A stretch of 64,000 bases of DNA from [Clostridium] scindens (GTDB lineage: Bacteria > Bacillota > Clostridia > Lachnospirales > Lachnospiraceae), in the NCBI RefSeq assembly GCF_019597925.1, contig NZ_CP080442.1, positions 2,584,001-2,648,000 of the forward strand. The letters are read 5' to 3'. A program made the translations under genes and the position numbers. The notes beneath the pieces were generated by a model. It worked only from the letters and a program-made list of their open reading frames with translations, was not told the origin of the DNA and did no database searches. Positions 1 to 7,659 of the stretch are shown piece after piece. How positions within the stretch are numbered: position 1 is the first letter of the stretch; the number at the start of each line of letters is the position of its first letter.

Positions 1-643
1 TGCGAACGATCTCTTCATTCTCAATAAAGAATACGTCTCTGGTATACTTAAGGACTGCCGGGACATCTGACGCCAAAATGCTTCCCCCGTCCGTATGTCC
101 TACGATCAGCGGGCTATCCTTGCGGACGGCATATAATTCTCCCGGATGATCCTGGAAAATAATTCCCAAAGCATAGGACCCCTCCATCCGGTGCATGATT
201 TTCGTCACTGCCTGCAGCGGATTACCATGATAATAATAGTCCAGAAGATGGGCGATCACCTCTGTGTCCGTCTCCGATACGAATTCATAACCATGACTTT
301 CTAACTTTTTCTTTAACTTCAGGTAATTCTCAATAATTCCATTGTGCACTACCACAATGCTTTTATCCTTGTTAAAGTGTGGATGCGCATTGATATCAGA
401 CGGTGATCCGTGGGTCGCCCATCGCGTATGTCCGATTCCCAGAGTGCCTGGAAGGGTTGCCCCGTCATGGGTCAGCTCATTTAACACTTTCAGCCGGCCC
501 TTGGACTTTACCATGTCAATCTCATTTCCATTATAGACAGCGATACCGGACGAATCATACCCTCTGTATTCCAGTTTGGATAAACCGTCCAAAAGAATCG
601 GCGCTGCCTGCTGGTTGCCTATGTATCCTACTATTCCACACAT
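1..643 (-). CDS. glmS: Glutamine--fructose-6-phosphate aminotransferase, N-terminal part (cut by window edge)
   Basis: The enzyme makes glucosamine-6-phosphate from fructose-6-phosphate and glutamine, the first step to UDP-GlcNAc for the cell wall, in the cytoplasm. About 214 residues are visible. The protein starts MCGIVGYIG, so the Cys2 nucleophile of the class II glutamine amidotransferase domain is present. Further motifs are LEYRGYDSSG, GHTRWATHG and VVHNGIIENY, all typical of GlmS. The sugar isomerase (SIS) half lies beyond the left edge. An AAGGAG ribosome site sits about 7 bases before the ATG. It has its own promoter (705-733) and is separated from the operon upstream of it by a terminator (754-783). 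The leader is only about 55 nt, too short for a glmS ribozyme. Confidence 0.96.
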   Translation of the reverse strand, partial: MCGIVGYIGNQQAAPILLDGLSKLEYRGYDSSGIAVYNGNEIDMVKSKGRLKVLNELTHDGATLPGTLGIGHTRWATHGSPSDINAHPHFNKDKSIVVVHNGIIENYLKLKKKLESHGYEFVSETDTEVIAHLLDYYYHGNPLQAVTKIMHRMEGSYALGIIFQDHPGELYAVRKDSPLIVGHTDGGSILASDVPAVLKYTRDVFFIENEEIVR

Positions 644-704
644 GTTTTCTACTCCTTGCCTTGTATTTGCACAAATTACCACTTTTTTTGCATTTTCATC
701 CTGT

Positions 705-733
705 ATTGTAGCAAACTATTAAGGATATGTAAA
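705..733 (-). promoter_or_regulatory. Sigma-A type promoter of glmS
   Basis: Read on the minus strand, there is a TTTACA -35 box (728-733), a 17-bp spacer and a TACAAT -10 box (705-710). Transcription should start near 697 and give a leader of about 55 nt before the glmS ATG. Confidence 0.7.
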
Positions 734-753
734 TAAAAGCCTTGAAATAAATG

Positions 754-783
754 AAAAGATAGGACGCGGTAAAGCGCCCTATC
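754..783 (-). terminator. Intrinsic terminator of the catabolic operon, after aroM
   Basis: On the minus strand a 10-bp stem (arms 774-783 and 758-767, one G-U pair) with a 6-base loop is followed by four T. It lies about 55 bases after the aroM stop and ends the 13513-839 operon before the glmS promoter. Confidence 0.8.
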
Positions 784-838
784 CCAAGCAAAGTAATTGA
801 TAAAATATGCAAAATATCTGGGGGACATATGCATATAT

Positions 839-1513
839 CTAACCTATTCCCAACATATCGTGAATTGTACTGACAATAACCGTCCTGGGGTGTATCACCG
901 GAATTCCCAGATTCCGGACAAAATAATCCCTGCATTCATAAGTATAGCTAATACAGTCTAAAACCAGCATATCTGCCCTTTGTTTTTTAAAGAAATCCAG
1001 GTACCTTCCCCTGTCCAGTTCTTTTGGAGCCATACATTCGTAAGTGACATCCACGCCATCTCTAATCCAGCTTTCTTTCATTTGCTCTGCGAACTGTCTA
1101 AATGGGAATAATGCGCCTACCCTGCAGTCTGACCTCACCGCTGCCGTCATCTTATGTAGAAGATCAAAAGGAACAATAATTGGCACGCGGCTATGCAGCC
1201 TGTCAGATACGTTGGTACACAATATTACAATCATTGCCACGCCTTCCTCTTCCTCTCTGCGGATTGCCTGAAGAAGCAGCGGCATGACTTTCTCTTTCGA
1301 AAAGTCCATCATCTCGCCATTTGACAGTCTTGATGTCATAACTGCTTCTTTGGGCACCGGCGTCAAATGATCTTTTACTTCCCTGATGCTTAGACTATCC
1401 AGCGCTCCTAACTGGCGTACTTCAATTTCCTCCGATAGATGGCTCTGTAATTCATCCATAATATCTTCTCTGGGCGAATGGCCAACCGTTACAAATGAAA
1501 CTTTTTTCTTCAT
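839..1513 (-). CDS. AroM family protein
   Basis: A 224-residue cytoplasmic protein of the AroM family, named after an Escherichia coli gene of unknown biochemical role in the TyrR-regulated aroL operon. Seen here: an N-terminal strand followed by GHSPREDI, a central ILCTN motif where the family has an LCTG-like turn, and a C-terminal LVLDC segment. The fold resembles Asp/Glu-racemase-like proteins (inference). A single base separates it from the permease stop, and the GAGGG ribosome site lies inside the last permease codons, so translation is probably coupled. It is the last gene of the operon. Its presence next to an amino-acid/organic-acid uptake and ATP-forming pathway suggests a role in that catabolism, but no reaction can be assigned. 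Confidence 0.8.
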   Translation of the reverse strand: MKKKVSFVTVGHSPREDIMDELQSHLSEEIEVRQLGALDSLSIREVKDHLTPVPKEAVMTSRLSNGEMMDFSKEKVMPLLLQAIRREEEEGVAMIVILCTNVSDRLHSRVPIIVPFDLLHKMTAAVRSDCRVGALFPFRQFAEQMKESWIRDGVDVTYECMAPKELDRGRYLDFFKKQRADMLVLDCISYTYECRDYFVRNLGIPVIHPRTVIVSTIHDMLGIG

Positions 1514-1514
1514 C

Positions 1515-2840
1515 TTATCCCTCTTCCTTTTTGATTACGCAGAATCTTTTAAGTCCAGTCTTATGAAACAGGCAGTATACTATAAAGCCGATTATGATCC
1601 AGGCGGTTCCGATCAGTATTGCCTTTCCATCCATTCTTGTCACCATAAAGATGCTGAGGATAATGGCAATTACCGGAGTCACCGGATAAAAAGGTACATG
1701 GAATGCCGGAACTACCTCCGGACGGTTTTTCCTCAAGGCAAAGATGCACAGGCAGGAGATCACCCAGGAAAATGCCGTAACAAACGCAACCATTTGTAAT
1801 ATTATGCTTACCAGTCCTGTCCAGGCTAGAAACAGCATTCCCAGCATCGTTACGCCTAAGGCAGTCACAGGCGTGCCGCTCCTTGGATTTACTTTTCCAA
1901 GCATCTTAGGCAGAGAACCTTCCTTTCCCATTGCATATATCATTCTGGAGCCACTCATCATTAAGCCATTCAAAGTTGAGACTGCAGCAAAAATCCCGCC
2001 CATCGCTATAATCAATGCGCCTTTGGAAGTAAATGTCGCAGCCGCAGCCGCAAGAGGCGCGCTTTCTTTGGCTAATTGCGCATAAGGCATCAGGCCATTC
2101 ATAACCACCCCTATGATTCCAAAGGTTACCCCGCAAGTAACCAGGGATAGGATCATGCTCCTTGGCACATCCTTGGCAGGATTTCTGAATTCGCTGGACA
2201 TATTGGGGATGGCAGACCAGCCCCCATAAGTTGCCCAACATAGGGTCGCAGCCGATAAGACCGAGCCAAATCCTTTTGGCATAAACGGAGTCAGCAGTTT
2301 TCTATCTACATTCGCCCCTCCCCATATGATGAAAATAAGCAAGGCTGCAATGACTGCAAAAGTAGATACCAGCTGGATCGCGTTGCCAAGTCGAGTATCT
2401 ATCATATTTGCAATTCCAAATACCAGTATCGTCAGAATTGCAAATACATTTGTCCCAACCGGAAGTCCTACTCCAATCAGATTCAGCGTCCACTCTACAT
2501 AAAAGGCACACGTCAGTGCCAATACTGCCGAGCCTAGTCCCTGCCCCCCGTAAAAGGCCCATCCCGTAAGAAAGGATACAGACTCCCCTGCCTTTCCCAT
2601 CGTTTCCTTAGGATAGATATAGGCGCCTCCTGAACGGGGAAATGCCGAACTAATCTCGCAGTAGCAACTTGCAATAATCAGTGTGACTGCTGCCGCTATA
2701 ACGAAAGATAAGGAAGATGCCGGACCGGCCACGCCTGCCATCAGCCCGCTTGCAACGAAAACGGTTGCCCCTATCATTGCTCCTGTTCCCATCGCCCATC
2801 CATCAAGAGTCGTTAATTTCTTTTGTTTTTCTTTTCCCAA
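1515..2840 (-). CDS. APC superfamily amino acid permease
   Basis: A 12-helix inner-membrane transporter of the amino acid-polyamine-organocation superfamily, probably a cation symporter or exchanger for an amino acid. Motifs seen are the helix-1 GAMIGATVFVASG segment, typical of substrate-backbone binding in APC carriers, and SSAFPRSGGAYIYPKE in helix 2. I start it at a TTG (2840) because a GAGGG ribosome site sits 7 bases upstream; a longer frame to an ATG at 2885 runs into dctM and has no ribosome site. This gives 441 residues, about the family length. It lies between the TRAP transporter and aroM in the same operon, so the operon encodes two independent uptake systems. The substrate is unknown. 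Confidence 0.85.
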   Translation of the reverse strand: MGKEKQKKLTTLDGWAMGTGAMIGATVFVASGLMAGVAGPASSLSFVIAAAVTLIIASCYCEISSAFPRSGGAYIYPKETMGKAGESVSFLTGWAFYGGQGLGSAVLALTCAFYVEWTLNLIGVGLPVGTNVFAILTILVFGIANMIDTRLGNAIQLVSTFAVIAALLIFIIWGGANVDRKLLTPFMPKGFGSVLSAATLCWATYGGWSAIPNMSSEFRNPAKDVPRSMILSLVTCGVTFGIIGVVMNGLMPYAQLAKESAPLAAAAATFTSKGALIIAMGGIFAAVSTLNGLMMSGSRMIYAMGKEGSLPKMLGKVNPRSGTPVTALGVTMLGMLFLAWTGLVSIILQMVAFVTAFSWVISCLCIFALRKNRPEVVPAFHVPFYPVTPVIAIILSIFMVTRMDGKAILIGTAWIIIGFIVYCLFHKTGLKRFCVIKKEEG

Positions 2841-2860
2841 TCTGATTCCCTCGCTTCCTC

Positions 2861-4141
2861 TTACTGAAATACGCCCGGCAGCCATAAGGATATCTCGGGG
2901 ATCAGTACAATAAAGGCAAGTCCAATCAGGAATGCGACAATAAATGGGATTGCCTCCCGGGCTATCTTATTGATCGACAGCCCGGAGATGCTGGAAGCCA
3001 CAAACAGATTAATCGCCACAGGCGGCGTAACCATTCCAATTGCAAGGTTAATGGTCATAATGACGCCAAAATGAATCGGATCGATTCCCAGTGGCAGGAT
3101 AACCTGGTATAGCACCGGTGCCAAAATAAGAATGGCCGCTCCTACATCCATACACATGCCTACAACCAGCAGGAACAGATTAATGATCAGCAGAATGACA
3201 TACTTGTTTGTAGAGATCATCTGGATTCCAGTCGCTATCTGTGCCGGCACCTGCAGCATCGAAAATACGGTCCCCAGGGCTGTCGCTGTTGCAATGGTGA
3301 TGGCAACAGCCCCAAATAATACGCCGTTTTTTATAAAAATCTTTGGCAGATCCTTAAACTTTAGTTCCTTGTAAACAAATTTCCCTACAAAAATGCCATA
3401 GACTACGGCCACAACAGCGGCTTCCGTAGGCGTAAATACGCCTCCGTATATGCCTCCGAGGATGATCACAGGCACCAGCAATGCCCATTTTGCATCCCAG
3501 ATGGCTTTTAACAGATTCTTTAAGCTAAATGCCTTTCCATTTCCCTTATATCCACGTTTTCTACAGATTACGCTGGATACCAGGATCAGCAGCATGGCGA
3601 TTAAAAATCCTGGTACAATGCCTGCCATGAACAAGGTCCCGATCGACTGATTTGTCGACAAGCCATAGAATACAAACGGAATACTGGGCGGTATAATGAC
3701 TCCCAGGCCGCCGGACACTGCCGACAGTCCGGTAGAGTATTCCTTAGAATAATGCTTGTCCACCATAGCCGGGATCATAATTGTCCCGATCGCAGCCACC
3801 GTTGCAGGCGCAGAACCAGAAATCGCGCCGAAAAACAGACACGTCACAATTGTTACGATTGCCAGGCCGCCGGTAAAACGGCCAACTAGTTCTTCTCCCA
3901 CCGCAATCAGACGCTTTGACAGTCCTCCTGTCTCCATGACCGATCCGGCAAGCATGAAGAATGGAACCGCAAGCAAAGGAAAACTAACCATGCTGGTAAC
4001 CATCGTCTGCCCAACAAATGCTAATGAAGTAACCGGCGTAATAATTAAGGTAATAATTATTGACAGGCCGATTGACACTCCAATTGGCACGCTCAGGCAC
4101 ATAAATAGGACAAATAGCCCCATTAGCAAGCCAACTTCCAT
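2861..4141 (-). CDS. dctM: TRAP transporter large permease (DctM family)
   Basis: Large membrane subunit of a tripartite ATP-independent periplasmic-type transporter, which takes up an organic acid using an ion gradient together with DctQ and the DctP binding protein. At 426 residues it has the normal length, with about 12 hydrophobic helices, and shows family features such as PFFMLAGSVMETGG in the first half and a glycine- and proline-rich IIPPSIPFVFYG segment. It follows dctQ by about 38 bases in the order P-Q-M, the usual arrangement. The gene context (2-hydroxyacid dehydrogenase, 2-oxoacid oxidoreductase, acyl kinase) suggests a 2-hydroxy-, 2-oxo- or other carboxylic acid as cargo (inference). 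Confidence 0.93.
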   Translation of the reverse strand: MEVGLLMGLFVLFMCLSVPIGVSIGLSIIITLIITPVTSLAFVGQTMVTSMVSFPLLAVPFFMLAGSVMETGGLSKRLIAVGEELVGRFTGGLAIVTIVTCLFFGAISGSAPATVAAIGTIMIPAMVDKHYSKEYSTGLSAVSGGLGVIIPPSIPFVFYGLSTNQSIGTLFMAGIVPGFLIAMLLILVSSVICRKRGYKGNGKAFSLKNLLKAIWDAKWALLVPVIILGGIYGGVFTPTEAAVVAVVYGIFVGKFVYKELKFKDLPKIFIKNGVLFGAVAITIATATALGTVFSMLQVPAQIATGIQMISTNKYVILLIINLFLLVVGMCMDVGAAILILAPVLYQVILPLGIDPIHFGVIMTINLAIGMVTPPVAINLFVASSISGLSINKIAREAIPFIVAFLIGLAFIVLIPEISLWLPGVFQ

Positions 4142-4179
4142 ATGAGCCTCCTCTCTCTTCCCTTAGCCTCTTTAAAGGT

Positions 4180-4674
4180 TTATGCCTCTTCCTGGCCAAG
4201 TTCTTTCATTTCGCTAATTGTACGTACGAAATCCTGTATCATCCGTATCAGCATCAGAAGAAATGCCACCGGCACTCCTGCATAAGGAATCCACTTTGGA
4301 ATCTCCAGCACTGCCGTAACCTGTCCCCTCTGTAAAATATCTGCTGTAAGGAGTGTCACATGATATAGCACAAATACAGCAAACGCAAAGAACAGTACAA
4401 GGGATATCAAGTCAAATACCTTTTTGGCCTTGGGCCTCAAAAAGTTTGTGATAATCTCCATCTTAAGATGCTCTCTTTTCTTAATTGCCAAACTGCACCC
4501 AAAATAGCACAGCCAGACCATGGAATAAAGGCTGATCTCCTCCACCCAGGCAAGAGGCAGATTCAGGACGAAACGGAACAGTACCTGAAGGAATAATAGG
4601 ATCGTCATTATGGAAGTCAGGATAACTACCATATATTCTTCCAAATGCTCATCCAGCCACCTTACTGTTTTCAT
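4180..4674 (-). CDS. dctQ: TRAP transporter small permease (DctQ family)
   Basis: Small four-helix membrane subunit of the TRAP transporter, 164 residues. Hydrophobic segments lie near residues 14-35, 48-65, 88-110 and 130-150. The pattern of helix 2 with a WVEEISLYSMVW motif, followed by a basic KKREHLKME loop, is characteristic of DctQ proteins. It is flanked by dctP upstream and dctM downstream in the same operon. The partner and membrane location are firm from the family; the cargo is not known. Confidence 0.92.
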   Translation of the reverse strand: MKTVRWLDEHLEEYMVVILTSIMTILLFLQVLFRFVLNLPLAWVEEISLYSMVWLCYFGCSLAIKKREHLKMEIITNFLRPKAKKVFDLISLVLFFAFAVFVLYHVTLLTADILQRGQVTAVLEIPKWIPYAGVPVAFLLMLIRMIQDFVRTISEMKELGQEEA

Positions 4675-4707
4675 AAGCGCTCCTCTCCAGGCTAGCCTGG
4701 CCTGGAA

Positions 4708-5754
4708 TTAATATTCCTGGCCAGCTGCCTTAACTACCTTTTTAAACAGGTCCTTGCCACACTTGTCAGCGATGGTATCCCAAACAGAAGATGTTTCTTT
4801 GCGCATCTCCGCCTTCTGGTCTGCCGACAATTCCGTAACTTCGACTCCTGCGTCTTTAATCGTCGCAAGCGCATCCTCATTCGCCTTATTGCAGATTTCG
4901 CGCTGCTGCTCGATTGCGATCTGCGCGCTTTCTTCTACCGCTTTTTTCTCTTCTTCATTTAATCCCTCATAAAAAGAATTGCCCATGTGCAGTCCCAGGA
5001 ATCCATATACATGCTCCGTCAGCGTCAGGTATTTCTGTACTTCATAAAACTTCGCATCCACAATCGTACTGTTAGGATTCTCCTGACCATCTATGGTTCC
5101 TTGCTGAAGGCCGGTAAATACCTCTGCATAAGCCATCGTCGAGGGGTTTGCCCCAAGACATGTCAGCATATCCAGATACACGTTATTATTTAAGGTACGG
5201 ATTTTAAGTCCCGAGAAATCCGCGGCGCCTTTGATTGGCTTCTTGCTGTTAGTCACGTTACGGAAGCCATAATCCCAATATCCAAGAAGTTTAATATCCG
5301 TGTCTTTCAGATATTGCTCCGCCATAGCCTTCCCGGCTTCTCCGTCCACGGTGGACAGCGCCGTATCCCTGTCCTCGAACAAGAATGGGGCATCCAATGG
5401 CAGAAAAGCCGATGTATATTCCGCCACATTTCCTACGGAAATGTCACTGAACTGGATAATCCCATTTTGCATTCCCCCGATACACTGGTCGGCGCTGGTT
5501 CCCAGCTGCCCATTAATGAACACCTGCACGTCCACATTATCCAGGCGCTTCTCAATCTCTTTTTCAAATATGTACCATCCTTGCGTAGTAGGATTCGTCT
5601 CACTTCCTATTGCAGAGACCTTCCATACGGCTGACCGGCCCGCATCCGCTTTCGCGTCTTTTCCTCCGCCACCTCCGGAAGCATCCTTATCTTTGTTTCC
5701 GTTACACCCAATCAACAGCGACATTACCATTACTACAATTATCGTTACGCTCAT
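4708..5754 (-). CDS. dctP: TRAP transporter substrate-binding lipoprotein (DctP family)
   Basis: Extracytoplasmic solute-binding component, 348 residues from the first in-frame ATG. The N-terminus is hydrophobic and ends in an LIGC lipobox, so it is membrane-anchored by Cys16, followed by a Gly/Lys-rich linker and a DctP domain (motifs FLPLDAPFLF, LGYWDYGFRNVTNSK and KIRTLNNNVYLDMLTCLGANP). The domain's usual substrate-contacting Arg is present in KIRT. Oddity: the best ribosome site (GGAGGA, 5775-5780) serves an ATG at 5768 that is out of frame with the rest because of a run of seven A. That frame reads four codons and stops at a TAA overlapping the ATG at 5754. One extra A would fuse the two into a normal positively charged lipoprotein signal peptide. 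Confidence 0.9.
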   Translation of the reverse strand: MSVTIIVVMVMSLLIGCNGNKDKDASGGGGGKDAKADAGRSAVWKVSAIGSETNPTTQGWYIFEKEIEKRLDNVDVQVFINGQLGTSADQCIGGMQNGIIQFSDISVGNVAEYTSAFLPLDAPFLFEDRDTALSTVDGEAGKAMAEQYLKDTDIKLLGYWDYGFRNVTNSKKPIKGAADFSGLKIRTLNNNVYLDMLTCLGANPSTMAYAEVFTGLQQGTIDGQENPNSTIVDAKFYEVQKYLTLTEHVYGFLGLHMGNSFYEGLNEEEKKAVEESAQIAIEQQREICNKANEDALATIKDAGVEVTELSADQKAEMRKETSSVWDTIADKCGKDLFKKVVKAAGQEY

Positions 5755-5780
5755 TAACTTTTTTTCATATGTTTTCCTCC
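5752..5780 (-). promoter_or_regulatory. dctP translation start with out-of-frame A7 tract
   Basis: On the minus strand a GGAGGA ribosome site is followed after 6 bases by ATG (5766-5768), then a run of seven A (5759-5765). Translation from this ATG gives M-K-K-S and a TAA that overlaps the next ATG (5752-5754), the in-frame dctP start. Eight A would place the first ATG in frame. Possible explanations are slippage-based expression, coupled re-initiation or a one-base sequence error. Confidence 0.7.
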
Positions 5781-5798
5781 ATATTCATTGCGCTGCTG

Positions 5799-6002
5799 TT
5801 ACTTGTACACCGTAATCGCTACATCTGGGCATACTATATAGCATAATCCACAGCCTATGCACTGTGTTCTCTCTTTAAACTCCACATAATCATAGCCGCT
5901 CGAGTTGCTAAGGCCGGACAGGCTCAGACAATTCTGCCTGCATACTTCCATGCATCTTTGGCATCCTTTGCAATAACTTGGGTCTACTTTTACATATGCC
6001 AT
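5799..6002 (-). CDS. 2-oxoacid:ferredoxin oxidoreductase delta subunit, 2[4Fe-4S] ferredoxin type
   Basis: A 67-residue ferredoxin-like subunit with two CxxCxxCxxxC motifs, CKGCQRCMEVC and CIGCGLCYIVC, which bind two [4Fe-4S] clusters. In KOR/VOR-type enzymes this subunit carries electrons from the thiamine-diphosphate centre to free ferredoxin. It directly follows the gamma subunit. The alpha and beta subunits are about 5 kb upstream in the same operon, so the four subunits are split by the dehydrogenase and acyl-kinase genes. The cluster motifs are complete, so the protein should be functional. Confidence 0.9.
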   Translation of the reverse strand: MAYVKVDPSYCKGCQRCMEVCRQNCLSLSGLSNSSGYDYVEFKERTQCIGCGLCYIVCPDVAITVYK

Positions 6003-6019
6003 TTTCTCCCTCCTTCCAC

Positions 6020-6568
6020 TTATGCGATCTTATATCCCTCATTTAGCGCTTGCTGATTCATCTCCACGACTTTTGGCTTTGTATCAAATTTTCTCACTAC
6101 GCTTAGTTTTAGCCGTTCTAAGTCAAGGGCGCTGCTGTGTTTCGCGTAGGCTCCCAGCATCACCATATTGGCGCATTTGACGGAACCCAGACGAATTGCA
6201 ATGTCTGTGGCATCTACTTCTATGATCATTACATTCTTTAATATCGACTTCTGCTCTTCCGTCAAATGAACTAAAGAAGTATTTACGACTACCATTTTGG
6301 CACTCTTCAAATTATCCAGGAATTTATTCAAAGATGCCTGGTTCATAATGATCGCATTGGTCGGCTCTAGAAAGTACGGGCTTAGTATCTTCTCATTGGA
6401 TGTCACCACCAGGCAGTTGCATGTTCCTCCTCTCATTTCAGGCCCGTAGGAAGGAAGCCAGGATGCCTCCAGATGATTCTCAACGCACGCATCTGCCAAT
6501 ATCTTTCCTATGGATAGAATTCCTTGTCCCCCGAATCCGGCGAACAATATTTTTTCCAACATTTTCAC
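6020..6568 (-). CDS. 2-oxoacid:ferredoxin oxidoreductase gamma subunit
   Basis: A 182-residue gamma subunit (pyruvate/ketoisovalerate oxidoreductase catalytic-domain family). The N-terminal FAGFGGQGILSIGKIL glycine-rich motif and SYGPEMRGGTCNC segment are diagnostic. It works in the cytoplasm as part of the enzyme that oxidatively decarboxylates a 2-oxoacid to acyl-CoA with ferredoxin reduction. Translation starts at a GTG with GAGG seven bases upstream. It is followed after 17 bases by the ferredoxin subunit and preceded by butyrate kinase. Confidence 0.9.
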   Translation of the reverse strand: MKMLEKILFAGFGGQGILSIGKILADACVENHLEASWLPSYGPEMRGGTCNCLVVTSNEKILSPYFLEPTNAIIMNQASLNKFLDNLKSAKMVVVNTSLVHLTEEQKSILKNVMIIEVDATDIAIRLGSVKCANMVMLGAYAKHSSALDLERLKLSVVRKFDTKPKVVEMNQQALNEGYKIA

Positions 6569-6580
6569 ATTATCACCTCA

Positions 6581-7648
6581 TTACTTTATGTATTGTTTTA
6601 TCTGTTCCGTTCCTTCCAGCGCTCTTACCCCTCCCATGGCCAGCCCTTCCATTTCAAATTCTCCCGGGTACACATAGACGGGGGCAATGAATTCGATAGC
6701 GCGCTTCAAGCTGCTTGTAATATATTTGCTCTTGGCAATTGCCCCTGTGATTCCTATTGCATCCAGATTCCATTCGCATATGGTCGCATAAGCCGCCACT
6801 TCCTTTGCGACCATATAGCACATTCCATCCAATGCGTTCCTGGCTTCCTGATCTCCATTTCCCATCCGCTTTTCAATTTCCAGTACGTCATTCGTGCCAA
6901 GATATGAGACCAGCCCGCTTGCTTTTGTAAAAAACTTCTTTATATCCGTTTCTTTCCTCTGTTCCAGATACTTTAACAGTTCCAGTACCGGAAGTCTTCC
7001 GCATCTCTCCGGGGAGAAAGGGCCGTCGCCACCGGACCCAAACGTGTTATCCACACACCTTCCGTGTTTCTGCGCTGTTACAGAGATTCCGCTTCCCAGA
7101 TGCACGGTAATGACATTAATATCCTTCAATTCTTTGCCCAGTTCACCGGCAATATAACGTGCGACTATCTTCTCATTTAATGCATGAAATGCACTTCTTC
7201 TCTTAATGTCTTTATATCCTGACAGACGGGCAACCTCATCAAATTCGTCGATCAAAGGAGGGTCCACCACATAGCATGGCACTTTGTATTCCTGCGCGAA
7301 CCTTAATGCCAGCTGGCATCCCAGATTGGCCGGGTGTTCTGAATATTTCGCTGTCCTGCAGTCTTCCAGCATATCCGCATTAACCGAATATATCCCTCCT
7401 TCCATCGGCCGCAATGCTCCTCCTCTTCCGACGACCGCATCCAGTTCTTCTAAGTCTTCCTGCTTCTCTTTTAAAATATCGCAAATCATCTGATACCTAT
7501 AATCCAGTTGTCCCTGTACGCTTCCGAATGATTCCAGCAGGTCGTTCGTATGGGTTATGCCAGATATAAATTCCATTTCCCGGCCATTAAAAATCGCGAT
7601 CCTTGTGGAGGTAGAGCCTGGATTAATACATAAGATACGTTTCTTCAT
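6581..7648 (-). CDS. buk: Butyrate kinase
   Basis: Converts an acyl-phosphate and ADP to the free acid and ATP (reversible), the substrate-level phosphorylation step after phosphate butyryltransferase. At 355 residues it has the normal family length. ASKHA-fold motifs are complete: CINPGSTSTR near the N-terminus, VGRGGALRP, HALNEK, VHLGSGISV (phosphate loop), FGSGGDGPFSPER and GITGAIAKS near the C-terminus. The start is the ATG at 7648 with GGAGG six bases upstream; a TTG one codon earlier is unlikely. It follows directly after a degenerate paralogue (7660-8673). The family also includes branched-chain fatty acid kinases, and the linked VOR-type enzyme makes isobutyrate- or isovalerate-type acids possible products. 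Confidence 0.93.
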   Translation of the reverse strand: MKKRILCINPGSTSTRIAIFNGREMEFISGITHTNDLLESFGSVQGQLDYRYQMICDILKEKQEDLEELDAVVGRGGALRPMEGGIYSVNADMLEDCRTAKYSEHPANLGCQLALRFAQEYKVPCYVVDPPLIDEFDEVARLSGYKDIKRRSAFHALNEKIVARYIAGELGKELKDINVITVHLGSGISVTAQKHGRCVDNTFGSGGDGPFSPERCGRLPVLELLKYLEQRKETDIKKFFTKASGLVSYLGTNDVLEIEKRMGNGDQEARNALDGMCYMVAKEVAAYATICEWNLDAIGITGAIAKSKYITSSLKRAIEFIAPVYVYPGEFEMEGLAMGGVRALEGTEQIKQYIK

Positions 7649-7659
7649 CAAGTACCTCC

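Noticed and set aside
644..838. glmS ribozyme
   Set aside because: The stretch holds the aroM terminator and the glmS promoter, leaving only about 55 nt of leader; no ribozyme core was seen.
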